From: Chrysoperla carnea
Taxonomy: Eukaryota > Arthropoda > Insecta > Neuroptera > Chrysopidae
Direction of reading: 5' to 3'
Assembly (NCBI RefSeq): GCF_905475395.1
Contig: NC_058337.1
Location: forward strand, 101,364,368 to 101,428,367
Length of the DNA: 64,000 bases
Under the pieces are notes generated by a model. It was given only the letters and a program-made list of their open reading frames with translations, did not search any database and was not told the origin of the DNA. Below are positions 32,748 to 46,700 of this stretch, one piece after another. Positions within the stretch are counted from its first letter, which is position 1. The number at the start of each line of letters is the position of its first letter. The position numbers were made by a program, and so were the translations under genes.

Positions 32748-34707
32748 ATAAAATTTTTGATATAATTTTAGAATATTTTACAATTTTTAAGATGATAATT
32801 AAATATTAACCTTTGGACGTGAAACGCAATTAAATTTTTCGATTTACAAATCAAACCATGTAAACTATATACCAAGGTCGACGCAAAGGAGCGGAAAACA
32901 GGGAGGAGTAGCTGCTTCCATCCCTAAAAACTTGGAAAGATTTAACTAAATGCCAGTCATTTATTGTCTGAAATATAATTACCGCTCGAAAGATCAAATT
33001 TCGTATCCGAATCCCTCGAATTGGATTTTTATTCTAAAATTTGTATATTATACATTTTAAGCATGTATTATTCTGTAACAGTGGCAGAAGATGTACTTGA
33101 CGATATTCTAAATAAAAATTTTAGTGAGCAGTGGCAAGTTTTAGTAGTTATCTTTAAAAAAAGTTTTAATAGTTATCTTTCTTGCCTCTGCCTGTTGAGT
33201 TAGTGTAATTTGTAGATTTATTGAAAAGGATTGATTTTTTTAAAGAATTCTGGCCTTTGCAATTAATAGAAATAGATGAAACACAACATTTGAGTATATT
33301 TGATATAAAGTTAAATTTTTATTTTTGCACTAGGGATCGAACAACCTTAAATGTGTAAAAAATTCCTTTTTTTATACGTCTATCATGAGTTTATGTGTGT
33401 AATCGATGGTAAAAATACAATAAGCTTTCAAAAATCAATTACATTTTTCTCGTTGGTTCAACATCAAAAGTTGATTACATACAAGCCCGATTATGTAAGG
33501 TTTAGAGAACGTTGAAGGAGGATTTCATAATCAATTAGGAAAAACCTTGTTAGGTAAGTACAAAAAATTAAAGAAAAATAATCTTTTTTTATTATCAAGG
33601 TTTTTGTCAAGAAAATGTTTAGAAAAATTAAGTAGTAGCATTTTATGACTTTTATAAAGTTTTATAATTATGGAGATTCAATTTTTTTTTAATTTTTATC
33701 AAACTGGTGAATTTTTAATAACAATTAACATCGTTTAAAAAAATATATTAAACAGTACTTTCAGCTCTCAAAAATTTCATAAATCTAATATTGGATCTGT
33801 CTACAAAAAATAAAATTTTAAAATAAATATAATACTTTTTTTAAATATATCTAAAAAAAAAAATTGAATATTATTATCAGTTATTAATTTGAATATGATA
33901 ACAAGCATGTAACAAATATCGTACTATCTTTTTCGTACTTTAATTACAAATACGGTTGATTACCTGTTACATTACTACATAATTCAAAATCTAAAACTCT
34001 GGGCAAAATGTGCATTTTTATGGAAAACTGCACATCAAATCACAAGGTGATAATAAAAAATGATTCTGGAAGGCAGAACCTATCTAAATATACAAATTTC
34101 TAAATCAGATTACACAAAGAAATATCTCTGCTAGATTCAACGAAGCCTAGTTAAGTAGTGAAGTAAATTTTTTGATGATGATTAAATCTTAACCTTGGAA
34201 CATGAAACGTAATTGTATTTTTCAATTAACGAATTGAACTAAAAATTAGTCGAAATATTTTGAGCCAAGAAAATTTATTTTAAATATCGGTGGTTGAAAA
34301 TACATTCAGTCATATCCACATTCAATGTAATATTTTAGATTTTATAGAGGGTATTCCGGAGTAGTTTATTTAGTTTTACAATTCATATAATTTCCTTGCA
34401 TGTTCAGAATTTCAAAATTTCCTGATAATATCCAGATTTTTCGATCGCTCACCAACCTCCATTTTTTATTATCACTACCGTGACAAATTAATAAAAGTTG
34501 TAGACGGATCCATTTCAAACTACCCTGAGTTAATGCGTTAAATAGTTTTTTTTTTTTTAATAAACTTATATACATAAACGAAAATTGTTAAAAATTAATT
34601 TCAGACTTTGTTTTTAGTAAAATATCTAAATTAATTTGCGATACGTATAAAATAATAATAATGCTTTTTTTTTAAGACTAGTGCGCAAAATTTAAAAAAA
34701 ATTGAGA
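32748..34707. other. Convergent intergenic region between PIG-T and TEP
   Basis: No gene recognised. A 60-bp block around 32795-32855 ('gatgataattaaatattaac', 'gtgaaacgcaatt') recurs diverged at about 34176-34235 ('gatgatgattaaatcttaac', 'atgaaacgtaatt'), a local direct repeat. The rest is AT-rich. Confidence 0.45.
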
Positions 34708-37700
34708 TTAATAAATAAAAGGTAAAGACAAAAGTAACAATGTGATAATCGTTGATGGTAACACAGAAGAAACACCTCCTTTGTCATCACCATCAGCATC
34801 AGCTTTTTGTAGATCTGGATTATTTGAGCAAACGTTACCACAATTTTCTCCTTCACAAATATCACATAATGTTGCAGTCCTTGCTTCATAAAATACTCGA
34901 GCTTTTCGTGCTATTACAAAAAAAAAAAGGATTATACATATTAAATATTACGTCTCTCTGTCTGTCTGTTTGTGAATTTATAAATCAAGAACCACTGATA
35001 CGATTTAGATAATTCATTTTTAGTATAGAAGTAATTTATCTTTGGTCCTAGGGTGTTAGCGAAGTAAGAATTCTAGTGGAAAATTTCGCTTGGCAATTTA
35101 ATACTATTGGTTTTATTTATACTAGGAATTGCGAGCGAAAAAATTAATGCTCGTGTAATCGAAACCTTTAAGGTGGAAGCTGAAACTAGTTATTTTGAAA
35201 TAAATTATAATAGAGTTAAGGATTTTAAACTGTATCTCTTTATGTTGGAGCGTTTATTTTTCAGCGCTATTAATAATTATAATAAACCACTATTTGTCTA
35301 GATCCATCTCTGGATGTGAATTGTTAGGATTTCTTCTAAGAGTAATATTAGTCTAGTTCGATAATTTTTAATCATAATATACTTTGAGATAGTAACTATA
35401 ATTTACTTCGAAATTGAATTTGTTTTATCTGATCGCCATTAATTAAGACAACAGCTTATTTAGACAATTTACCTGTGTCATAATAATCGTAAAGAGTAAC
35501 TGGTACTGGAACTTGTCTGGCAACTTTATGAGTACGAAATGCTGACACTGTTGGACAGTACTCTTGTTTACGATGCATATGATCAAAATACAAAACAACT
35601 TGTGTATTTGAGTCTCGTGTTTCAACTCGTTTAACGTGTGGAGATGCTCGTAAACTTGGTAACGCTTCTGAATCCACTGTATAACCAGACGGAAGATTTA
35701 CTTCCATTACGGCCATATTACTTTGTGCGTCTACACTATCATTACGATTACCAACAAAACTATAATAGAAAATAATTGAAAGCGAATGATAATTAAATGA
35801 CTTGTAGAGTTAGAACTTACCCTGAACATATTGACAGTTGAAGATGGTTACGATTTGAATTGCGATCAACTTGTGGATCTAATGTAAACATTGGCCATGC
35901 ACCAGTCACATTAACATTATACCTGAATGAAACTTGTAAAATTCCAAAACCGTTGCCTTCTGCTGAAATATTTAAGAAGCGTGTTTTCTTTGGTATCTAG
36001 AAATGAAAAAAATCACAATAAGTATTTGCAATGTAGACACTTTTATGATTTATCGCGTCTATTGCCACGCTAGCGGGAAGATAATTTTTTAGCACTTAAG
36101 CTTAAATGTCTTGGTATACTAGATAACTAGAAATATAATTTTGGCAATTCTGTACTTTCGTTTTGTTTCTTAAACAGCGTATTTTTAAATTACTATTCAT
36201 TGGAGAAAAATGTTAAAAAAATATATGGTGATCTAAAGGGAGCGAAGTGATAAATGGCATTTAAAAAAAAAAAGATAGCTTCTCTACATAACTATAATAC
36301 TCCTCGATCTTTAAACTATCTTTGTGCAAAAAACCATGTCGATCGATTGCTCTTTATTGCCTTGAAAAGGGGGAGGGAACACACATTCACTTTGATATTA
36401 TCAGTATAGATAATTAAAATACGCTAGCGGGACACTAGACACGGCGAATATTTATAATTCTTAGATTTACTTGATGTTTTTGTAATATCATATAATTTTG
36501 TTGATTTATTGAAAATTCGCTGATTGTATCTTGTTGATATTCATATTTTATCTGCAAATTTGGATATCTTGAACCTTGTGCAAAACTAGCACCTAATTCT
36601 GATAACGCTTGTAAACCAATTACAGTATCTTGAGTAGACGTAAATCCACCATTTTGATTTCGTTGCATTATTAGCCATTTCAGTATTGGTAAACAGTCCT
36701 AAAATAAAAAAAAGTTAATTTCAAAAATTTTTAATACTATCATCAGTATCTGAACACATCGTAACACATACTTCAAATAATCCACTTTGCATTAACGCCA
36801 ACATAGCATAAGATGTAATTTCAATATTTAAAGCATTTGGCATTGATCTCCATGGATTATTTTGTTCATATTCAGGTACTCGAACTTCCCACCATTTCAT
36901 ATCTTTAGTAACATTTGCGAAAGTGTCCAATAAATTCAATGCTGTTTGTTTCGCTGGATGATTCGATAATTGTAAAGCATAAGCTGACACTGCTGTAGCA
37001 TAAATATTTTCTTCGCGACCTAAATTTCTTGAAATGTAATCGACAGCTTTATCAATAGTGTTTGCATATTTCGAAGAATACATTTGTCCAGCTTCTAAAA
37101 ATGTTACTAAAACGTATGCAGTCAGAGCGATACCCCGCCCAGCACCACCCTGCATTTCTTGATGACTTACTTTTCCCACTTCTGGGAAACTACCATTTAA
37201 TGCCTGATTTTCAGCCAACCATTTTAATGCACCATCAATTATGGATTCTTCAACAGATATGAATGCAGCTGCTTTGCGGAAAGAACGAGCTACAAATGCA
37301 GTTAACCAAACACTTCCATTTGGATCAGAAGTACCAAAAGCACTAAATGATCCATCCGGTCGTTTATAAGTTAATTCTTGTTGATATCCAACTTCCATAA
37401 ATTTAATTGCTTTATTCGAGATAGCTGGCGTGATTTGTTGTGTATTCTTTAAATATTCAAGAACAAGAATATTGGGCACCAAATTTAACATATTCTGTTC
37501 ACCACAACCATGTGGCATTCGAATTAATTGATCCAAGTTTAGAATCGTTGGCCCTAAAATGTCACCAGCCGCAGATATTTCAATATACTCAGATCCAGGA
37601 ATAATATTTTTTGGAATATCTAATGTAATATTTGTTTTCAAAAATGGATTATTACGTAAATCTATAAATATAGCTTTGTTCATGTACTGGGTTTCACCTT

Positions 37701-40700
37701 CAGCCTAAAAAAATTTTTCTCATATTGTATATTTAAGATTTCAATCAATTTGACTGGAATTCCAAAAATAGCCATTTTCCAATTTTCCTCAAAATTTATA
37801 CAGGCTTATTATATAATTTTCCCCAGGTTTGAAGTGAGCTATTTATTTGGAAATTCTTTACAGTGGTAAAATTATTCATCTATTTTCGTATACCAATCGA
37901 AGCATTTGTAAAAGAGACAAATTTTGAACTTTCTCTAAATTGCATGTTGGTTTGCATGGTTAGCGCAACTGAGTTTTAATTTTTTCTTCAGCAGGTCACT
38001 GAAAAAACTTAGATGATGTGCTATATGATGAAATCGATTAAATAATTTAAACACTGCAGGGAGGGAATTTCTTTTTTATTTGCCGTAATCGAGTAAAAAC
38101 AAATCAAGTCAGGAAAAAATTCACTTAGAGAATCTTTATCGGAGTCATAAACGTTTATATGTGAATTTGAGGCCAATTGGAAACAACCACTTTTTGACTT
38201 CCAGCCATAAATTTTTGTTTGTTTATAACTTACAACAACTAATAAGGGCTTATGGACGGTATCTCCAGCTACTGAGCTCGTGGCTGTTACTTTAATATCC
38301 ATAAAACCTAATTTTTTGGGCGTAATCATAAACGATATACCAGCGCCACCATTTTTAGGAACAATTAAAGTTTTTTTCCGGTATAGTTCAATTTTGGGTT
38401 GTGCGTCAGATATCTCATTTGATACTTCAGCAAATTCGAATGCCTGGTCCGTATTGTCAAGTGTTACCTCTGTACTAACATCACGATCCATATAATTATG
38501 AATTACGATCGAAATGGCAACTATTTCACCACGTCGAACAGAGTATGGTAAATCTAGTGATACGAAAAATGGTTGAAACACTCGTAACTTTTTAGGCATT
38601 TTCATTAAACCGAGACCCCATACTGGATCAACAGAAAATGCAGAAATTACCCACGATGTTATTGAATCGGGTACAGTTCTACGTACTGATGTTCTTCCAT
38701 CGACTCTAAAAAAATAGTTTGTTTATATTAATGTTTAAAGTATATTAGTTAAGAGACTGATGGCAATGTCAGTATATGATTTCATTATGTCGTGATTGCT
38801 CAACGTTTGTTCGTCGAAGTCATAGCTATTCTGCGCATACATTTATAGCACTGTGAAAAAATTAAGCGTTTTACAATTCACTAAGCCGCCAACAACGCAA
38901 GGAAAGACGAAATGTGAATATTGTCAATGATCCAAATTATTTGACCAGTTTTGAGTCATCATGACTATGTAAGCATATAATCTAAAATTCTTACATGAAA
39001 TCGACGTTGCAAAGTCGTTGACTCAACAACAATGCTAACCTGTTAACAACAACGTTTTCTCTGTCTTATTGGTAGCTTATTTTCCTATACTCAAATTTTC
39101 TCTCGAAACTTCACATTAAAACTAATCCATGGAAAAATGCTATTGAAATGAATCGTAAATTATTTTATTCCAGCTTAAATCCATTGATATTTTGATTGGG
39201 CTTGAAGCAAAATAACATTAAAAATATATATTCAGAATTTTGAATAGATTTTGGTTTTCTAAATCAATAGAAAAGTAAGTTTGATATCTTGATGGGCAGT
39301 TCTTGCACCAAACGAGAAAATCATTATAAAGTTTTGCCATCAGACCCTTAACTATAAGGTTGTCTTGACTGAATAATTTCATTTATTAGTTAAGGGGGCA
39401 GAAATTGTTATTATTATCCATAAAAAAGAATCTCCTACCCTGTTGACACATTTAAAAATAGCCAAGTATTTTCTGGAGGAATAATATCTGAGAAGAATAT
39501 ACGTGGTTGATTCCACAAAACTCTAGGACGTGGTATACGACTGAATGCATATGGGCCAGCCAATGGGGGTCTTGTAACCCCGGCTAACTCTATGGCCGGC
39601 CCAAGATCCGGCTTTGCAGTAATTGAACTCCCCTCTGACCGACCCTCGTTGTCTGTAATACCACATAAATAAATATTTTTTGTATCAAAACTTATGAAGT
39701 AGCGACTAAGATTTGTTAAAGCTTGATGATGAAATAAAAAGAAAAGCATATTTTCGGATTTGGAAAATTAAGTAAGGTAAATAAAAAAAAATTATTTAAA
39801 AAATGAGTTAGATTGTTACCCCGAGTCAATGGCGTCCCAAAGCCAAGCTTCAATGAAGTTTTTACGTATACGATGTGATTCTGTATTAGCATCTCCTTGC
39901 GGTATCTCATTGTTTAGCAGAAAGCTGTCGTCCAATTCATTAGAGCGGTAATAAACTGTAAACATCCCAGTGTTAGATTGCATATTAATAATTAATAATT
40001 TTTAGTATGTCTAAAAAAAAATTGTTTTAATTTCATTTAAAAGTTATTTATGTTTATTAATCTTAATTATCGTGAGACATACTGTTAAAAATTAGCTTAA
40101 AAGTCAGTAAAAAAATGCAATGATTACTTTTTTTTAAATGGAAAATTTTCTGTAAATGTATAAAATATAAATAAAGACTAATCTACGAACAAATTTATAA
40201 ATTAGTGAAACTTCTTTAGTACATTTAAGTAGTTTGCCGCGTCATGATTTGATTTTGCCACCATAACTGGTAATCGATAGATGAATAGTTTAAATTAGAA
40301 AGTTGTTATTGATTAAATTTTTTATTCGAAACATTTTTCCACAAACCGCACAGTTTTGGCAAAAACGAACTGAAAAGTTTTACCCAAAACTGTTTTTTTG
40401 TATTAAAATTGTTATTTCGTATAATTGTTTCTGCGAAATCTAGGCACTCTTCGAAAATAATTTTCCAATAAATCCAATAAAAGTGGTTCGTTTTTCTATA
40501 TAGACCATTTTTGTTCAAATTGAATGAACAAATGCAGTAAAAGCTAGATATTTGCTATTAATTACTGGCTAAACTATTCAGTTTACAAAAGAATGTTTCA
40601 AACAAAAAATGTTTGCGTATTTATAAAGAACAACTTTCTAATTTAAATGTTCGCCTAATGTTTGTTAGTTATGACTCAGAGTGAGGTTTTAATTGAACCT

Positions 40701-43700
40701 GGAAACTTCGATGCCGGTATAAGATGTGTCCCTTTGAAACTAATATTTTTCGTTTGAAGCATTTCCAACTATTAAATTTATTTATCGAGTTTCAAGCATA
40801 TGTCAACTTCAAAAAGACACCTGTCTATAGGATAAGCGTAAAGGGTGGCAAATATTATTTTTGCCCGGAGCGGCTAAATAGCTAGATCAGGCCATGTTTG
40901 CCACACATTCCAAAATAAAGCGAAATGAAGAATAAATATATTTATTTAATCAAGGAATAAAAATCTAATAATAATAAAATCTATAAGTTTATGCAAGTCC
41001 GTCAAGAGAAGAAAATCAACTTAATTGAAATAAATGTCAAAAACCAGACTCTTCAAAAATTCTTTGTTAACCGCCAATTTTTACTGTCGTTGCAATAGAA
41101 TGTCTCTTTAACTTATCAGGTATTAAGTTTGACTTCTTTATACTGCCAAGAATTTCCTGCTTTATACTGCCAAGCTCTGTAAAAAAAGCGTCATCAATTT
41201 GAGTGAGGCAGTTGCCCCATTCTCGCCTACACTTTAAGTATTACAAGCTTATCAAAGGTAGCAGATCGCAGACGTCCACTGATAGATTGTTTCTAAAAAA
41301 TTAAGTATTTAACAATTATTAATAGTTCCGTTCGATCACTGGATTTGTCGCTAATTTATCTGCCTAAAAGCACATTATCCTGCCATTCTTATCTGTAGGT
41401 AGCCTTAAAATCTAACTACTTTTTTTTACATGAACTAAATAAGTTTCACTTCTAAATAATACATTATTAAAATATTATTTGTATTTTAGTATTTTTTATT
41501 ATCAAAAATACAAGCAAATGTCTTACGCATAGGATGCATTTCTGCAACTTCACTGTTTGTTAAAACAATTGCTCCTGAATCCTAAAAAATAGAAGTTATT
41601 TAAAAGTAAGTGTTCTATGTTTAATTTTATAATTGGGTGTATTTTAAAACTTACTTGAAATGCGTTGTAAGCAGTTTCAGTTCCTGGACGCCAAATTAAT
41701 GGCATCGGTTCACCTTCGTTGTTACGATAAGGTGATGCATGTCCGGAATCGTACGACCTTAATTCTTGTTCTACTTCTTCCAAACTGAGATCATTACCTT
41801 TCCGTAAAGCCAATACACTTTGATCAATACCTAATAGGCCAACGTAAGAATTGGGTTTTGTGCGAATTGTAATGTCTACATCTTTTCCTGGTGCAGTTTC
41901 TTGTACATTTGTATCAATATCAACCTGTATATTTGAATATTATTTGTTTCAACTTAATTTAAGTATTATTTATTATGTAACTTACGAAATTTTGAAGAGA
42001 TCCTTCGATATCAAAATCTAAAGCATCTGCTATTAATTCGCCAGAATTTGTAACTAAATGAACGATTAAATGAGCAGTTGGAGTCATTGGAGGTGTTACA
42101 GGAAATCGTAAGACTGCTGTACGATCACCATTTGAACGAATCATATTTGCAGCTAAAACATCACCTCGCCCCAAAACCTTAAGGAAAATGTACAAAAATT
42201 GTTAGACGCGGGGAAAAAATTTAATTTGATTAATGAAAATTGCTTGAAAATTTTTGGAACTTGTCGAGAAATTTTGTGAGTTATAAAATTTGACATACCT
42301 CATAAGTAACATAAGCAAATGGCTCCGTACATTCGACACGAACTTCTACATCAGAATTAATAGCAGGCGTTGCAGTTAACAAAGTTGTTTGAATAAATAC
42401 ACCATTTAGTGATGAAGATGCCGTAACAGCTGAGAACCATTCTTTTAAATTTTCGTATTGCGCTTCAATTCCCAAGACGGTATGATTGGAAGCTGGTGTT
42501 TTAAATTTCAAATCAACTAAACCTTGCGAGTCTAGCTGGTATTCATTTGCGGTATATTTCTCACTGTCATAAGAAAAACCATGACGTATTATCACAGATC
42601 CTTTGGCTGGTGTACCATCATGTTTCGATACATATAACTGGGCAGAATATTCTAGTCCAGGTTTATAATATTCAGATGATTTGAATAATTGCAATCGATA
42701 TGGATATTTATGGACTATGACACGAGTAGAAGAATTCTGTCTTCGACCAGTTAACGCTTCTTCTACAATTGCTTCCACAACAATTGGACGTTCATATTCA
42801 TCACCTAATTGCAATTCCGAAGCCAAATCAATCTCTATTGTTGCATCTCCATGTATTGGGAGCACATGACGAACCGGCGCCTGGAATATTGGTTGAAGAA
42901 TTCCAGAATATATTAATGGATATGCAGATACCGTTAATTCACCTTTTACACGCCTATCGTAAGTATAACGAGCACGAACTGTAATTGGGATTTTACCATC
43001 GACAAAAGTAGCATGTTTTGGAGCATCAACTTTAACCTCAAATTTAGGTAAAACATATTCAGCAACATGAACACTTTTTGTAAAGGTTTGATTTAATACA
43101 ACAACGGTTATATTCCAATCTCCAAGAACGGGTGATTCACTTAAGGGTAGTTCCCCAGAAAATACACCTTTGGATGTTAGAGCTCTAATCCATTGTTTAA
43201 CACGATTGCCACCTCCATCCGTTATCCGAACATCAATACTTCCGGTTACACCTGGCCGTAATCGTTTATCTAATACAATACATCGAAAACGTATTGTATG
43301 TCCTGGTTTATAAATTGCTTTGTCAGTTTGTATGAATACCGAATAACTTTTGGGTACATACTCCAACTCTTTGGTTTGTCGAAAAGTACTGCCACCACCC
43401 CCGTTATCTGGTACAGCTATTGCTGTTAGGTTGTAGTCACCAGGACCAATGTCACCAATTTCCAATTTCACCACCCGTGTTACAAATGGTTCAACTGTTG
43501 CTGTTTGTGTTGTGCTAAATAAACCACCGGCATCTAGTCGCCCTTCAATACTTATTTGTACGGTTGTTGTTGAATATAATTGTCGTTTTGGATCACCTTG
43601 CATTGAGACGGCCACATGATATGCAGTATCGGGTCGTAATGTGCGAGCACCAACAACTGTGAAATATCTGAAAAAGAGTTCAATTTTCTCTGAGATTTAT

Positions 43701-46700
43701 TTATCTTTAAAAGTAACTAATTTCATATCGTTAATATTACTAATTATTCTTGGCTATTGGACAGATACAACAAACTTCCATTTATTCAAAAATAAAGTCA
43801 ATGTACGTACATTACATGATGTAGCTATGTAGAGAAGAACAAAAGTTCGCAAACGTTGGAAATAAATTTTTTTTCGATTCTTTTGCATATTCATGTTTGG
43901 GAGTTGTTCTTGTACAAGACCTCATTTTTTTAAGTCTTGATATCACAAAACAATTACGGCTATTTTATTTTATTTTTTTTGCCAATTTGAATAGCTTTGA
44001 GTTATCAAGGTAACTATTATTTAGACCAAGTTTAGACCCGGTAAAATCCGTCAGTGAGCATGGAAAATTTTTGCAGGATCGCGTGTAAAAAAATGCTCCT
44101 GAACGTAGCGCAGACTGCCGGTGGGTAACCCGGTAGGATATTGTTTAAACTAATTTTTTTTAAACAAATAAATAATATTGACGGAATTGCTTCTGAAATT
44201 TAATCACATAATTGGAATCAAAATTAGCAAAAAATGTTCTTAAACATTTTTCTCTAAACCCTCCAGTTTTCGAATAAAAAATTCGTACAATTTTTTCTTT
44301 ATCACGCAGCTATTTATTATTTAAAGATTTTATTAAGTTAAAATACTGGTAAAGTGCATATTGTAAGAAATGAATACTCATATTAATGGATATTTTGACC
44401 TACATTTTGGCCGAATGGATACAGGTTCTAATCTAAATTGTTTTACGATAGTTTGGCTTTTAGTACATAAAGAATGGCTTAATTTATTATTATTACCAAG
44501 TTCTATCAAAATGCATTTCTTAAAAATGATAAATAATTATTATAATGTATACTTTTGGGTCAAATGAAATTGAAATTAAAATTAAAACCGTTACAAATAA
44601 ATGGTTTCTTTGACGTTGTTTAGTTAAGGGTTTTCCAAAAAATTGTTTCAATTATTTAAAAATCATTGGTTTAATTTTTGCATGGTTAAGCATAGATAAG
44701 ATTAGTACATGTAATTCATTATCGTTAATTATGACTCATTAATTATGAAGAACTACTTTTGCCAAGATTTATGCTAAAGTGACCATATTTATAAGCAATT
44801 TTCCATAACGGTGCCCATTTTTGGGTGACTTTTTGTACTTTTTTGGACATATCTAGGGTGCTGTTGGGCGCATCGAAATGGGAAAAAAGCAAGATATTCG
44901 TGACAAAATTCCTTATTTCCTTACATAATGATTATGAATTATTTAATGTGTTAAATGTGGTTATGTTTAAACATAACCTCAAAAGCATGTGAAATACGCT
45001 TGAAATATGTAACAATTTGAAATTTTCGTTTTTTCAGAATAGTCTTAGAATAATCGCTAGTTAATCGTAAATTATAGGTTTTATTAAGATCAATCGCATG
45101 AATCTTAATAAAACATAAAAATGTTAAAAACATAACCTAAAATTCGGTAAATTAGGCGACTTGCAACGTTAGGCGACTTTTTTTCCTTTTAAATTACAGT
45201 TTTTTAGTTATTTTTCACTTTTTATGCATTTTACCTTCAAAATCTGAAAAAAACGCATTTTTTCTCCTTTTAGCTTATTTTTAGTGTAAGCAGTGGAGGG
45301 GGGGGGGGATAAATATTCTTTGCTTATTACTCTACTTAAAAACCATTGCTTTTATAGTGTTTACTAAATTACTTGTTACTTGATTAAATTACTGGCGTAA
45401 TGTGAACAATTGAGCTTAAAGATAGATAAAAATTATATTTGGAAAGCCCTGTAGTATTCTTAGAAAAACAATATTTGAAAATATCCGTTCAAGTAATTTA
45501 AATGTGGGACAAATTATATAAAAATAAATAAATAAACAGATATACCTATTTATTATCTTTATTATAAAAATTACCTTTTCCATTCAAGTGAAGTTTAAAT
45601 AATGATCTTGAACTTTCTGCATTAACTAAGCAATTTTTAAATTTATAAAACTAGTTAGATTATTAAAATCAATAAAATCATATTGTTTTTAGCTTGTTTT
45701 ACAACTAATATTATTATTCTACGAAATTATCAATTCGATGATGTCAAGGACTGTTTTTAACCGGTTAGACTACAACAATATAATGCCAACGAAATAATTT
45801 TTTTGTTTTTGCAGGAAATTGTTTTTTGTGTTTAAAAATTTACAAAAATTATTTAATGAAAGCATTTTAATAAATTTATAAAACTGGTTAGATTATTAAA
45901 ATCGTATTGTTTTTAGCTATAGTATTAAAGCTTAATATTATTCTATAAAATTATAAATTCGATGATGTCAAGGATTATTTTTAACCGGTTAGACTACAAC
46001 AATATTATGTCAACGAAATTATTTATTTGTTTTTTACAATTTTTCTTTTTCTCCTTATATCTTTGTTTTATGGAATAAACATAATTTTTTCCTTTGAAAA
46101 TAATTTAAAAAAAAAAAAATTGTTCCACGAAATAGAAACAATACTCTACAAATTTTCAACTCTCCTCTATCTTTTATAGTTTTAGAGAAAATGGAAACTG
46201 AACTTTTGTCTTAATGGGGATTATTCATGAAATTTAAATTTGGATTAAATTTTTTTTCCTTAACTTTATTGGCTGGACATTGCAACTAAACCATTATTTT
46301 AGTAATTCATCTTTTTAATTACTTAAAATTAATTAATAAAAGTACAAACTCAGCGAGAGAAAAAATTTCAGCTTGATATCTTTTTTCGTTTTTGAGTTAT
46401 CGTGTTGTCTAACCTGTAGGGCGATTCACAAACATTCATATCTATCGTTTTCGTGGTAATTATCACAAAAAGCGGTACTTATCGTCAAATGCGATTCACA
46501 AACATTTTTTACCGACGGTGGCGGTGTGATACTTATCGTCTCTAGGCGTTAACTTAACAACAAATTTTATTCTCGTGGTAAGTATGTAACGTCTCTGTCG
46601 CTTGGGCAATGACAAGATTTTAATTAAACAAATGTCAAATTTGATTACAAAATAAATGTCATATACATACTAATTGATTTTATTTATTTATTTATTTTTT

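Noticed and set aside
39439..39652. TEP exon starting at the strong acceptor 39653
   Set aside because: Joining it to the donor at 39819 shifts the frame and loses the downstream TEP sequence; the 39706 acceptor keeps it.
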